Part shown: positions 31,647 through 39,764 of the stretch, piece after piece | Position numbering within the stretch: position 1 is the first letter of the stretch | Layout: every line of letters starts with the position of its first letter | DNA from: Amycolatopsis antarctica | GTDB taxonomy: Bacteria > Actinomycetota > Actinomycetes > Mycobacteriales > Pseudonocardiaceae | DNA: 64,000 nt | Reading direction: 5' to 3' | Assembly (NCBI RefSeq): GCF_002262875.1 | Contig: NZ_NKYE01000017.1 | Location: 101,372-165,371, forward strand | Position numbers and translations under genes: made by a program | The notes under the pieces: generated by a model | Told to the model about the DNA's origin: nothing | What the model saw: the letters and a program-made list of their open reading frames with translations, nothing else | Databases searched by the model: none

Positions 31647-33179
31647 TCACTCACCCCCCACACCGAGTACGGCCACCCGGTACGGCTCGCCGTCGATCAG
31701 GTCGTTGGCCGCGCGCTCGCTCATCGCCGAGAGTGGTCCCGCGAGCACGGCGATCGCCACCCCGGCCACCACCAGGCCACCAGTGGCGAGCAGCATGCCG
31801 CGCGAGGTGGAGCCGGTGCCGACGGTGACCTCGTCGGTCGGGTCCGGGTCGGGATACGGCGCCTGTTCCTTGCCCCAGAACGCCTGTACCCAGATCCGGG
31901 CGACGGCGTAGAGCGTCAGCAGACTGGTCACCACGGCACCCGCCGTGACCACGTACGCCAGCGGGGTCGCCACCCCGGCCCCGGCCTGCAGCAGGGCGAT
32001 CTTCGCGACAAACCCGGAGAACGGCGGAATACCGGCCAAACTCAGTGCGGGGAGCGCGAACAGCACGGCGATCAGTGGATAGGCCTTCGCCACCCCCGAC
32101 ATCGCGCGCAGCGACACCGTCCCGGTGTGCCGGGTGACCAGACCACTGACCAGGAACAGACCGGCCTGCACGGTGATGTGGTGGACCACGTAGAAGATCA
32201 CGCCGGTCAGTCCGATGACGGTGAACAGCCCGAGGCCGAAGATCATGTAGCCGATGTGGCTGACGAGCAGGAACGACAACATCCGGTTGAGGTCGTTCTG
32301 GGCGATGGCCCCGAGCGCGCCGATGATCATCGTCAGCACCGCCACGACGAGCAGTACCTTCCAGATCACGTCGTTGCTGAAGATCAGCGTCTGGGTGCGG
32401 ATGAGAGCGTAGACGCCGACCTTGGTCAGCAGCCCCGCGAACACGGCGGTGATCGGTGCCGGGGCGGTCGGATAGCTGTCGGGCAACCAGAAGTGCAGTG
32501 GCACGAGCGCGGCCTTGATCCCGAACACCACGACCACCAGCAGTCCCAGACTGGTCTGCACTCCCGGCGAGAGCTGGCCGACCTTCTGCGACAGATCCGC
32601 CAGGTTCACCGTGCCGGTGGCCGTGTAGACCAGCGCGATCATCGTGATGAACAGCAGCGAGGACGTGAGGCTGACGATCACGTAGGTCATGCCGCTGCGC
32701 ACCCGGGGGGCCGTGGTGCGGCGGGTGATCAGCACGTACGAGGCGGACAGCATGATCTCGAACGCGACGAACAGGTTGAACAGGTCGCCGGTGACGTAGG
32801 CCAGCGAGACCCCCGCGCAGAGCACCAGGTACATCGGGTGGAAGGCGGTGGAGGCGGTTCCGCGACCGTAGTCGGTGATCCGCTGGCCGATCGAGAACAC
32901 CAGCACGGCCAGCATCACCACCGCCGAGACGAGCAGCAGCAGCGCGGCGAGCCGGTCGGCGATGAGCGTGATGCCGAACGGAGGCGCGTAGCCGCCCAGC
33001 TGCAGCACCACCGGTCCTCCGGTGTCGGCGTGCACGAGCAGCACGCCGGCGATCACCGAGACCGCGGAGAGGACGAAGACGCCGATCACCCGTTGCAGAC
33101 CGGGTGCGCGACCGGTCATCAGCGACAGCGCCGCGGCCAGCAGCGGCAGCAGCACGGGAAGCGCGACGAGCACGTTCAC
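31647..33179 (-). CDS. mrpD: MrpD, Na+/H+ antiporter subunit D
   Basis: A 510-residue NuoM/NuoN-like proton-translocating subunit with about 14 helices. It keeps the membrane Glu in VAFEIMLSASYVLI and the Lys in FGIKAALVPLHFWLPDSYP, both needed for ion transfer in the family. The GTG at 33177-33179 overlaps the mrpC stop as GTGA. Confidence 0.97.
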   Translation of the reverse strand: MNVLVALPVLLPLLAAALSLMTGRAPGLQRVIGVFVLSAVSVIAGVLLVHADTGGPVVLQLGGYAPPFGITLIADRLAALLLLVSAVVMLAVLVFSIGQRITDYGRGTASTAFHPMYLVLCAGVSLAYVTGDLFNLFVAFEIMLSASYVLITRRTTAPRVRSGMTYVIVSLTSSLLFITMIALVYTATGTVNLADLSQKVGQLSPGVQTSLGLLVVVVFGIKAALVPLHFWLPDSYPTAPAPITAVFAGLLTKVGVYALIRTQTLIFSNDVIWKVLLVVAVLTMIIGALGAIAQNDLNRMLSFLLVSHIGYMIFGLGLFTVIGLTGVIFYVVHHITVQAGLFLVSGLVTRHTGTVSLRAMSGVAKAYPLIAVLFALPALSLAGIPPFSGFVAKIALLQAGAGVATPLAYVVTAGAVVTSLLTLYAVARIWVQAFWGKEQAPYPDPDPTDEVTVGTGSTSRGMLLATGGLVVAGVAIAVLAGPLSAMSERAANDLIDGEPYRVAVLGVGGE

Positions 33180-33691
33180 CGGCCCGCCCCCCTGCCACGC
33201 CAGGCGGGCTCACCCGGTTCGCCGCTCTCCCCCGGGTCCTCGGGGTTGCCCGTCCGCACGACGCCCTGGTCGGCGAAGTCCTCCGGGTCGTCGGTGTCGG
33301 TGTAGGTGTCGTCGGCGGTGGCGTCGGCGGGTTCGGCCTCGGTGGCGGCGATGCGGCGGTCCTCCAGGTCGTCCTGGACCTCGTCATGCCCGATCAGCAC
33401 CCACGAGCGGTACGCGAGCGCGAGCAGGAACGTCGTCAGGGCGAAGGTGATGACGATGGCGGTCAGTGCCATCGCCTGTGGCAACGGGTCCACCATGGAA
33501 TCGGGCTCGGCCTGGCCGACGAACGGCTCCTCCCCCGGTGGGCCACCGGCCACCTGGAGGAAGAGGTTGGCACCGTGGCCGAGGATGACGATGCCGATGA
33601 TCACCCGCATCAGCGAACGCTGCATGATCAGGTAGAAGCCCACCGTGTAGAGGCCGGCGAGCAGCACGGCCATGGTGATGTTGATGGTCAC
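33176..33691 (-). CDS. mrpC: MrpC, Na+/H+ antiporter subunit C
   Basis: A 171-residue protein. The first 115 residues are the NuoK-like MrpC core with three helices (FYLIMQRSLMRVIIGIVILGH and ALTAIVITFALTTFLLALA). About 55 extra acidic residues at the C-terminus (Asp/Glu/Thr-rich) are not part of the usual core. The GTG at 33689-33691 overlaps the mrpB stop as GTGA. Confidence 0.95.
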   Translation of the reverse strand: MTINITMAVLLAGLYTVGFYLIMQRSLMRVIIGIVILGHGANLFLQVAGGPPGEEPFVGQAEPDSMVDPLPQAMALTAIVITFALTTFLLALAYRSWVLIGHDEVQDDLEDRRIAATEAEPADATADDTYTDTDDPEDFADQGVVRTGNPEDPGESGEPGEPAWRGRGAGR

Positions 33692-34410
33692 GGCAGGTCC
33701 ACCTCCTCCTCCTGTTCGAGTTCGCGCGCCTCGATGCCCGCGCCGAGCGTGCGCAGCAGATCCAGGACGACGCCCACGATCAGCAGGTACACCCCGATGT
33801 CGAGGAAGACACTGGTGGCCAGTTTCAGGTCGCCGAGCAGCGGCAGCGTCCAGACGTCCGTGGACAGGACCGGGAGCCCGAACACGACCGGTACCACCGC
33901 CGTGATCACCGCGATGCTCAACCCGGCGCCGATCACCACCGGCGGCCGGATCCGCACGGCCGCGGCCAGTTCCACGCTGCCGCCCGCGACGTACCGGAGC
34001 ACGAAGGCCAGCCCGGCGACCAGACCGCCACTGAAGCCGCCGCCCGCGTCGTTGTGCCCGGCGAAGAGCAGGTACACCGACACCACCAGCACGGTCGGGA
34101 ACAGGATGCGCGCGCACACCTCGAGCAGCAGCGACCGCGGCCAGCCGTTGCAGTTGTTCTCCGCCATCAGCCAGCGTTCCCGGGGCGCGTCCCAGCGCGT
34201 CCACGGCGACGGCGCGCCGGGCACCCGATCGGCGGGTTTGGGGTCCAGCGGCATCGCGTCCAGGGGCTCCCCCGTGCAGGGCGTCTCGGTGGCGGGCTCC
34301 TCGACGCAGGGCGCATCGGTGCCGAGCGCCTCGGTGCCGGGCTCCCCCGTGCAGGGCGCCTCGGTGCCGGGCGTCTCGGTGCCGTCCGCGGGATCGCCGG
34401 TGGTGGTCAT
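33688..34410 (-). CDS. mrpB: MrpB, Na+/H+ antiporter subunit B, with repeated N-terminal extension
   Basis: A 240-residue protein. The MrpB core (four helices) starts near residue 95 with LLLEVCARILFPTVLVVSVY and AGHNDAGGGFSGGL. The first 85-90 residues are an unusual hydrophilic extension of imperfect 10-11 residue units such as GTEAPCTGEP, GTDAPCVEEP and ATETPCTGEP, each with one Cys. The ATG at 34408-34410 overlaps the mrpA stop as ATGA, which supports this start despite the odd N-terminus. Confidence 0.93.
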   Translation of the reverse strand: MTTTGDPADGTETPGTEAPCTGEPGTEALGTDAPCVEEPATETPCTGEPLDAMPLDPKPADRVPGAPSPWTRWDAPRERWLMAENNCNGWPRSLLLEVCARILFPTVLVVSVYLLFAGHNDAGGGFSGGLVAGLAFVLRYVAGGSVELAAAVRIRPPVVIGAGLSIAVITAVVPVVFGLPVLSTDVWTLPLLGDLKLATSVFLDIGVYLLIVGVVLDLLRTLGAGIEARELEQEEEVDLP

Positions 34411-36758
34411 CGGTCCACCTCCGTCGCGCCGTCGCGATGCTCGGCCTCGTCGGCGCTCGCCTCCGGGATGGGCCTGCGGCGGGCCCGGTGCGCGGCGAGG
34501 ATCAGGCTCGCCGCGCCGGTCGCGGCGACGGCCAGCACGGAGATCTCGCCGACCGTGTCGAACGCGCGGAAGTCGACGATGATCGCGTTCACGACGTTGG
34601 TGGCACCGGCGTTCTCCTCGGCCCCGGCGATGTAGCCGGTACTGGCCTCGGGCAGCCCGGAACGGCTGCCGGAGAACACGACGGCCATCACGGCGACGAA
34701 GATCCCGCCCGCCGAGGCGACCCCGGCCTTCACCCACCGTCTGCGTGCGACCGGCGGCTTGCCGTGCACGAAGTGCGGCGGGAACCGGCGCAGCACGAAC
34801 ACGAACACCACCAGCGTCAGCGACTCGACCAGGAACTGCGCCAGTGCGAGGTCGGATCCGCCGTCGACGAGGAACAAGGCGCCGATCCCGTAGCCGACGA
34901 CTCCGGTCAGCAGCACCGCCGTCAGCCGCCGCCGGGCCAGCACGACGGTGGCCGCGGCGACCAGTGCCAGCACCGCCAGCGGAAGCTGCAGCCAGGAGTC
35001 CCACAGCCGCAGCTCGCCCGGCCAGGCCAGGCCGGCGAACAGGCCCGCGCCCGGCACCAGCACCATCGTCACCAGGATGACGCCGATGTAGGTCGGCAGC
35101 GAGCCCGCCTGCAGCCGGGCGGTGACGCCGTGCGCGAAGCCGTCGAGGGTGGCGACCACGCCGCGGTACCCGCGCTGGGCGTGCATCGGTTCCGGTACCC
35201 AGCCGGAGATCCTCGGCACGAACGCCGCGCCGCGGTGGATGAGGTAACCACCCGCGAAGACCACAATGGACAGCAGTAACGGCAACGAGACGCCGTGCCA
35301 CAGGGCGAGGTGGTAGCCGGTGTCCGGGTAGGCCCGCGCGTATCCGGCGGCCAGCGGCTCGACCAGGCCGGTGGCGAACGCCAGCACCAGGCCCGCGAGG
35401 GCAGGCAGCGCCAGCGGCGCGACGAGGCCTGCCCCGGGGGCGGTCAGCGGGGTGGGCTCCGCGCCGGGACGGCTGCCGAAGGCCCCGAGCAGGAAACGCA
35501 GGCTGTACGCCACGGTGAGCATCGAGCCGATGACGATGCCGGCCAGCACCAGCACGCCGCGCACGCTGCCGTCGGCGAACGCCTCCAGCGCGGCCTCCTT
35601 GCCGACGAATCCGAGCAACGGCGGCACGCCGGCCATGGAGGCGACGGCGAGGGTCACCGTCGCGGTCAGCCACGGCCATCGCCTGCCGAGGCCGGAGAGC
35701 TCGCGGATGTCGCGGGTTCCCGCGCGCTTGTCGATCAGGCCGACGGTGAGGAAGAGCGAGGACTTGAACAACCCGTGCGCGAGCACCATCGTCGCGCCCG
35801 CGATCGCCGCCACGTAACCACCGGTCCCGACCAGCACCATCAGGAAACCGAGCTGGCTCACCGTGCCGAAGGCGAGCAGTGTCTTCAGATCGTGCTCGCG
35901 CAGGGCACGGAATCCGCCGAGCACCATCGTCCACAACCCCAGTACCACCAGCGGCACCCACCACGCGGGCAGCTCGCTGAAGCCGGGCGCGAACCGGGCG
36001 ACCAGATACACGCCCGCCTTCACCATCGCGGCCGCGTGCAGGTAGGCACTGACCGGGGTGGGGGCGACCATGGCCGCGGGCAGCCAGGGGTGGAACGGCA
36101 CCTGGGCCGACTTCGTGAACGCGCCGATCAGTACCAGCACGACGGCGACGTTCACCACCGTTCCCGAAGGCGCGGCGGCGAGGATCTCGGAGATGCGCGA
36201 GGTTCCCGCGGCCGTGGCGAGCAGGATCAGGCCCAGCAGCATCGCCAGCCCACCCAGGCTGGTCACCAGCAGCGCCTGCAGGGCCGAACGGCGGGCCTTC
36301 TTCGAGGCGCCGTCACCACCGACGAGCAGGAACGAGCAGACGGTGGTGAGCTCCCAGAAGATGTAGAGCGAGAAGATGTCGTCGGCGAGCACCAGGCCCA
36401 GCATCGAGCCCGCGAACACCACCAGCAGCACCGCGTTGCGGCCACTGGTGACGTCACCGGGTTTCGCGTACGCGGCGTAGTAGGCCAGCACGAGCGCGCC
36501 GACCCCGGACACCAGGATGATCATCAGCATCGCCAGCGCGTCCATGCGCAGGGTCAGTTCCAGGCCGACTCCGGGGGCCCAGGCGAGCGTCTCCGCGGGG
36601 AGAGTGCCGTCGAGCGCACCGCCCAGCCGGGTCAGCGCGAGGACGAGGGTCACCGCGGGGACGACCGCGCCGGCCGCGAAGACCCACCGGCCGAGCGCGC
36701 GCGCGGCGAGCGGAAGCAGCATCGCCACGACGAAGTGCGCCGCGATCGCGATCAGCAC
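34407..36758 (-). CDS. mrpA: MrpA, Na+/H+ antiporter large subunit
   Basis: A 783-residue protein with about 20 membrane helices, a NuoL-like core followed by the MrpA-specific C-terminal region. The core shows the key Glu in IFWELTTVCSFLLV, the Lys in FTKSAQVPFHPWLPAAM and AYLHAAAMVKAGVYL. The start is GTG 36756-36758 with GAGG four bases upstream. It heads an operon mrpABCDEFG whose genes nearly all overlap by four bases, so it is probably translated as a coupled unit. Mrp complexes exchange Na+ (or K+) for H+, supporting alkali and salt tolerance. Confidence 0.97.
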   Translation of the reverse strand: MLIAIAAHFVVAMLLPLAARALGRWVFAAGAVVPAVTLVLALTRLGGALDGTLPAETLAWAPGVGLELTLRMDALAMLMIILVSGVGALVLAYYAAYAKPGDVTSGRNAVLLVVFAGSMLGLVLADDIFSLYIFWELTTVCSFLLVGGDGASKKARRSALQALLVTSLGGLAMLLGLILLATAAGTSRISEILAAAPSGTVVNVAVVLVLIGAFTKSAQVPFHPWLPAAMVAPTPVSAYLHAAAMVKAGVYLVARFAPGFSELPAWWVPLVVLGLWTMVLGGFRALREHDLKTLLAFGTVSQLGFLMVLVGTGGYVAAIAGATMVLAHGLFKSSLFLTVGLIDKRAGTRDIRELSGLGRRWPWLTATVTLAVASMAGVPPLLGFVGKEAALEAFADGSVRGVLVLAGIVIGSMLTVAYSLRFLLGAFGSRPGAEPTPLTAPGAGLVAPLALPALAGLVLAFATGLVEPLAAGYARAYPDTGYHLALWHGVSLPLLLSIVVFAGGYLIHRGAAFVPRISGWVPEPMHAQRGYRGVVATLDGFAHGVTARLQAGSLPTYIGVILVTMVLVPGAGLFAGLAWPGELRLWDSWLQLPLAVLALVAAATVVLARRRLTAVLLTGVVGYGIGALFLVDGGSDLALAQFLVESLTLVVFVFVLRRFPPHFVHGKPPVARRRWVKAGVASAGGIFVAVMAVVFSGSRSGLPEASTGYIAGAEENAGATNVVNAIIVDFRAFDTVGEISVLAVAATGAASLILAAHRARRRPIPEASADEAEHRDGATEVDR

Positions 36759-36968
36759 CCAGCCTCACCACCGTTTCGTTCGTCCACGGAACCGGCCGTG
36801 CCAGCCACTACGCCCGTGAACGCGACGGATCGGCGGAAGCCCGGTCCTCGCCCACGATCTTACGGAGTACCCCCCGGAGGTCCGTATGCCGCACCGCCAT
36901 CCGGACGTTTCTCCGTCGATTCCGGCACCTTCACACGAACGAGCCTGCGATCGTCTACCGTGGTACGC
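36759..36968. promoter_or_regulatory. Divergent promoter region, mrp operon / KhtTU-like pair
   Basis: 210 bases separate the divergent starts of mrpA and the KhtT-like gene. No other gene fits, so both promoters should lie here. I cannot assign -35/-10 boxes confidently. Confidence 0.5.
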
Positions 36969-37451
36969 GTGAACGTTGAAGTAACGCCGCTGCCGGGCAT
37001 CGGCGTCCGCAAGGACTTCGCGATCCGCAGTGGCCGGCGGGTCGGTGTGGTGACCCAGCGGGACGGCCAGATCGAGCTGATCGTGTCCAAGTCGGACGAC
37101 CCGGACGCCTGTCTCGCCTCACTGCCGCTGACGACCGACGAGGCCGCGGCGCTGGCGAACCTGCTCGGTGCCCCCCAGCTCGTCGCCCAGCTCAACGAGG
37201 AGCACGCCGAACTGCCGGGCATCAACACCAAACAGCTTCCGCTGCGGCAGGGCTCCCCGTTCGACGGCCGCACCCTCGGCGACACGGCCCTGCGCTCCCG
37301 CACCAGCGTCTCGGTGGTCGCGGTGATGCGCGCCGGTCAGGTACACCCGTCTCCCACTCCGGACTTCACCTTCACCGCAGGCGACCTGCTGGTGACGGTG
37401 GGCACCTCGGAAGGCCTGGAAGCGGCGGCCAAGATCCTCAAGCACGGCTGA
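36969..37451 (+). CDS. KhtT-like regulatory subunit of a cation:proton antiporter
   Basis: A 160-residue protein. The N-terminal half opens VNVEVTPLPGIGVRKDF, typical of KhtT-type proteins. The C-terminal 75 residues form a TrkA-C (RCK-C) domain (GRTLGDTALRSRTSVSVVAVMR and TAGDLLVTVGT). Such subunits gate the antiporter in response to cytoplasmic pH or a bound nucleotide. I start at GTG 36969-36971; GTG 36960 is an in-frame alternative. It is followed three bases later by the transporter gene. Confidence 0.92.
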   Translation: MNVEVTPLPGIGVRKDFAIRSGRRVGVVTQRDGQIELIVSKSDDPDACLASLPLTTDEAAALANLLGAPQLVAQLNEEHAELPGINTKQLPLRQGSPFDGRTLGDTALRSRTSVSVVAVMRAGQVHPSPTPDFTFTAGDLLVTVGTSEGLEAAAKILKHG

Positions 37452-37454
37452 CGC

Positions 37455-38654
37455 GTGGATCACACCGCACTCGAACTCATCGAACTCGGTGGGGTCTTCT
37501 TCGTTCTCGGCGTCCTGGGCAGGCTCGCCGGACGTATCGGGCTGTCACCGATCCCGCTGTACCTGCTCGGCGGACTCTGCTTCGGCCAGGGCGGGCTGAT
37601 CCCGCTCGGCGACATCGACGAGTTCACCGCGCTCGCCAGCGAGATCGGTGTCGTGCTGCTCTTGCTGCTGCTGGGGCTGGAGTACTCCGCGGCCGAGCTG
37701 TTCACCGGGCTGAAACGGTCCTGGATGGCGGGCCTGCTCGACATCGTGCTGAACGCCGCACCGGGCGCCATCGTGGCCCTGATCCTCGGCTGGGGACCGG
37801 TGGGTGCGCTGGTGATGGCCGGGGTCACCTACATCTCCTCGTCCGGGATCATCGCCAAGGTGCTCGGCGACCTGGGCAGGCTGGGTAACCGCGAGACACC
37901 GGTCGTCCTGTCGATCCTGGTGTTCGAGGATCTGGTGATGGCGCTGTATCTGCCGATCCTGACGGCCGTTCTCGGTGGCGTCAGCCTGCTCGGCGGAATG
38001 AAGGCCGTCGGCATCTCGCTGCTGGCGATCACCGTGGTGCTGGTCATCGCGCTGAAGTTCGGCCGGTACGTCTCCGCCGTCGTGGACAGTCCCGACCGTG
38101 AGGTCTTCCTGCTGAAGGTGCTCGGCGCCGCGCTGCTGGTGGCGGGACTCGCCTCGGCGATGCAGGTGTCGGCCGCGGTGGGCGCCTTCCTGCTCGGTAT
38201 CGCGATCTCCGGTTCCACGGCGGAGAACGCCACGCACATGCTGGAGCCGCTGCGCGACCTGTTCGCCGCGGTGTTCTTCGTGGTGTTCGGCCTCAACACC
38301 AACCCGGCCTCCATCCCGCCGGTGCTCGGCTGGGCGATCGTGCTGGCCGTGTCGACCACCCTGACGAAGATCGGCACCGGATGGTGGGCCGCCCGCAAAC
38401 AGGGCGTGGGCCGGATGGGCCGGGCACGCGCGGGTGCCGCGCTGGTGGCCCGCGGCGAGTTCTCCATCGTCATCGCCGGGCTCGCGGTGGCCGCGGGCGC
38501 GGTCACCGGGGAACTCGCGGCGCTGGCCACCGCTTACGTCCTGCTGATGGCGATCCTCGGCCCGGTGGCCGCCCGCGTCGTCGAGCCGATCGCGCAGTCC
38601 CTGCAGCGCAAGAAGGACCGTCCCGCCCCGGAAGCGGCCGCCACCGGCGGCTGA
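37455..38654 (+). CDS. KhtU-like CPA2 cation:proton antiporter
   Basis: A 399-residue membrane protein with about 12 helices and the CPA2 pattern LLLLLLGLEYS, SSSGIIAKVL, ILVFEDLVMALYLPIL and AVGAFLLGIAISGS. It lacks a C-terminal TrkA-N domain because regulation comes from the separate KhtT-like protein just upstream. It probably exports K+ in exchange for H+. The GTG start at 37455 is three bases after the partner's stop. The pair diverges from the mrp operon, so the two systems may share a regulatory region. Confidence 0.94.
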   Translation: MDHTALELIELGGVFFVLGVLGRLAGRIGLSPIPLYLLGGLCFGQGGLIPLGDIDEFTALASEIGVVLLLLLLGLEYSAAELFTGLKRSWMAGLLDIVLNAAPGAIVALILGWGPVGALVMAGVTYISSSGIIAKVLGDLGRLGNRETPVVLSILVFEDLVMALYLPILTAVLGGVSLLGGMKAVGISLLAITVVLVIALKFGRYVSAVVDSPDREVFLLKVLGAALLVAGLASAMQVSAAVGAFLLGIAISGSTAENATHMLEPLRDLFAAVFFVVFGLNTNPASIPPVLGWAIVLAVSTTLTKIGTGWWAARKQGVGRMGRARAGAALVARGEFSIVIAGLAVAAGAVTGELAALATAYVLLMAILGPVAARVVEPIAQSLQRKKDRPAPEAAATGG

Positions 38655-38808
38655 GCGCGTTTCGTCTCCGGCGGGAACGCGCGGCCGCCCCGCCCCGTCT
38701 GCGTCAACGGTGGCCGCCGGGCTCGGCATCCGGCCCGGCGTGCTGCCGTTACCCTCGCGCCAGCACGCGCCGAGAGCCATGTCCGCACGACCACCCGAGG
38801 TGAACACG

Positions 38809-39282
38809 ATGACCAATCCCGGGAACAGCCCCGACTCCTGGAAGACGCCGCAGATCCGCGAGGCGGAGGCGAAGCTCGACGGTGCGATGGCCGACCTCGA
38901 CCGGCGCATCGCGAAGGCGGATCAGGTCCGGCAGAGCGTGCCCGCGACGAAGCTCTCGGCCGACGAGATCCGGCAGATCCAGGAGTTCGCCCGCGGCAAG
39001 GACGCGCCCCGGGAACTGCGGGAACTGCAGCGGCGGATCGACAACGACGAGCTCTCCTGGTCCGACATCGCCGACGGCAGGCATCTCGACGACCCGGCCG
39101 TCCGGGCCGCGCTCTCCACCAGCACGCCGGGAATGCAGCGCGCCTACACCCTCATCCAGGAAGGCGAGCACCTCGACGACATCGTCGAGTCCGGCACCAC
39201 CGATCCGTCCCGTCCGGACGACCACTACGAAGGTGACGGCGACGGCGAGGGTGGCTCCGGGTTCATGCGTCGCGGCTGGTGA
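38809..39282 (+). CDS. Helical hypothetical protein upstream of the ESX-type toxin cassette
   Basis: A 157-residue protein with a predicted helical N-terminal 90 residues (REAEAKLDGAMADLDRRIAK and onward), a middle segment with WSDIADGRHLDDPAVRAAL, and an acidic Gly-rich tail. No signal peptide is seen. I start at ATG 38809-38811 with AGGTG nearby. A frame from 38710 adds unlikely sequence. The function is unknown. It is co-oriented with the toxin cassette 126 bases downstream, so it may be a partner or chaperone (inference). Confidence 0.7.
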   Translation: MTNPGNSPDSWKTPQIREAEAKLDGAMADLDRRIAKADQVRQSVPATKLSADEIRQIQEFARGKDAPRELRELQRRIDNDELSWSDIADGRHLDDPAVRAALSTSTPGMQRAYTLIQEGEHLDDIVESGTTDPSRPDDHYEGDGDGEGGSGFMRRGW

Positions 39283-39332
39283 TCCCCCTGCCGAGTGTCC
39301 ACTTTGCATTGGTGACGCGATTGGGGTCCGGG

Positions 39333-39359
39333 GGAACCGATCCGGCGCTAGTCTCCGTC
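39333..39359 (+). promoter_or_regulatory. Candidate ECF-sigma promoter for the toxin cassette
   Basis: GGAAC at 39333-39337 and CGTC at 39356-39359 are separated by 18 bases, the form expected for ECF sigma factors of the mycobacterial SigM type (GGAAC, 16-18 bases, CGTC). It lies about 50 bases before the start of the EspC-like gene. The match is short and could arise by chance in GC-rich DNA. Confidence 0.4.
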
Positions 39360-39407
39360 TGAGCGCGCAACAAGCAACATCGTCGACGGTTCAAAGGGGT
39401 GGCTGGG

Positions 39408-39764
39408 GTGCCAGGCGGAGGTTTTCAGGTCGAGCCGGAAGAGCTGCGGGGATACAGCGGCCTGCTGGAGCGCAGTAACCAGCACTTCCAGACCATCAAG
39501 CAGCACGCCTCCGACAAGGGCGGCGACACCAGTGGTTTCACCGGCCTGCTGTCCTTGCTGGTGCCCATTGTGGACGGCATCATCGGCCTGTACACCGACG
39601 CGCTGCAGTCCGCGGGCGACAAGCTCGCAAAGGTCCAGACCAATCTGGACTCGGCCGCGGAGTCGTACGAGAAGCGCGAAGCCGGGCACACCTCCACTTT
39701 GAACACCGTCGCCGGCAAGGTCGACTCGGCCAAGGACGCACCGACGCTGGGCGGTGCGGCCTGA
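39408..39764 (+). CDS. EspC-like ESX secretion partner, 118 residues
   Basis: A small helical protein opening VPGGGFQVEPEELRGYSGLL, with a helix-turn-helix hairpin plan typical of the EspC/WXG-like type VII targets. A hydrophobic stretch (GLLSLLVPIVDGIIGLY) lies at about 45-62. I prefer GTG 39408-39410, because AAAGGGG ends eight bases before it. An in-frame GTG at 39399 overlaps that site. Its stop overlaps the toxin start as TGATG, so the two are coupled. It probably pairs with the toxin N-terminal domain for export. Confidence 0.82.
   Translation: MPGGGFQVEPEELRGYSGLLERSNQHFQTIKQHASDKGGDTSGFTGLLSLLVPIVDGIIGLYTDALQSAGDKLAKVQTNLDSAAESYEKREAGHTSTLNTVAGKVDSAKDAPTLGGAA

Noticed and set aside
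33651..35964. Single long MrpA/B frame across 33688-35964
   Set aside because: Codons upstream of 34410 are out of frame with mrpA and give an Arg-rich shadow. The ATGA overlap marks two separate genes.
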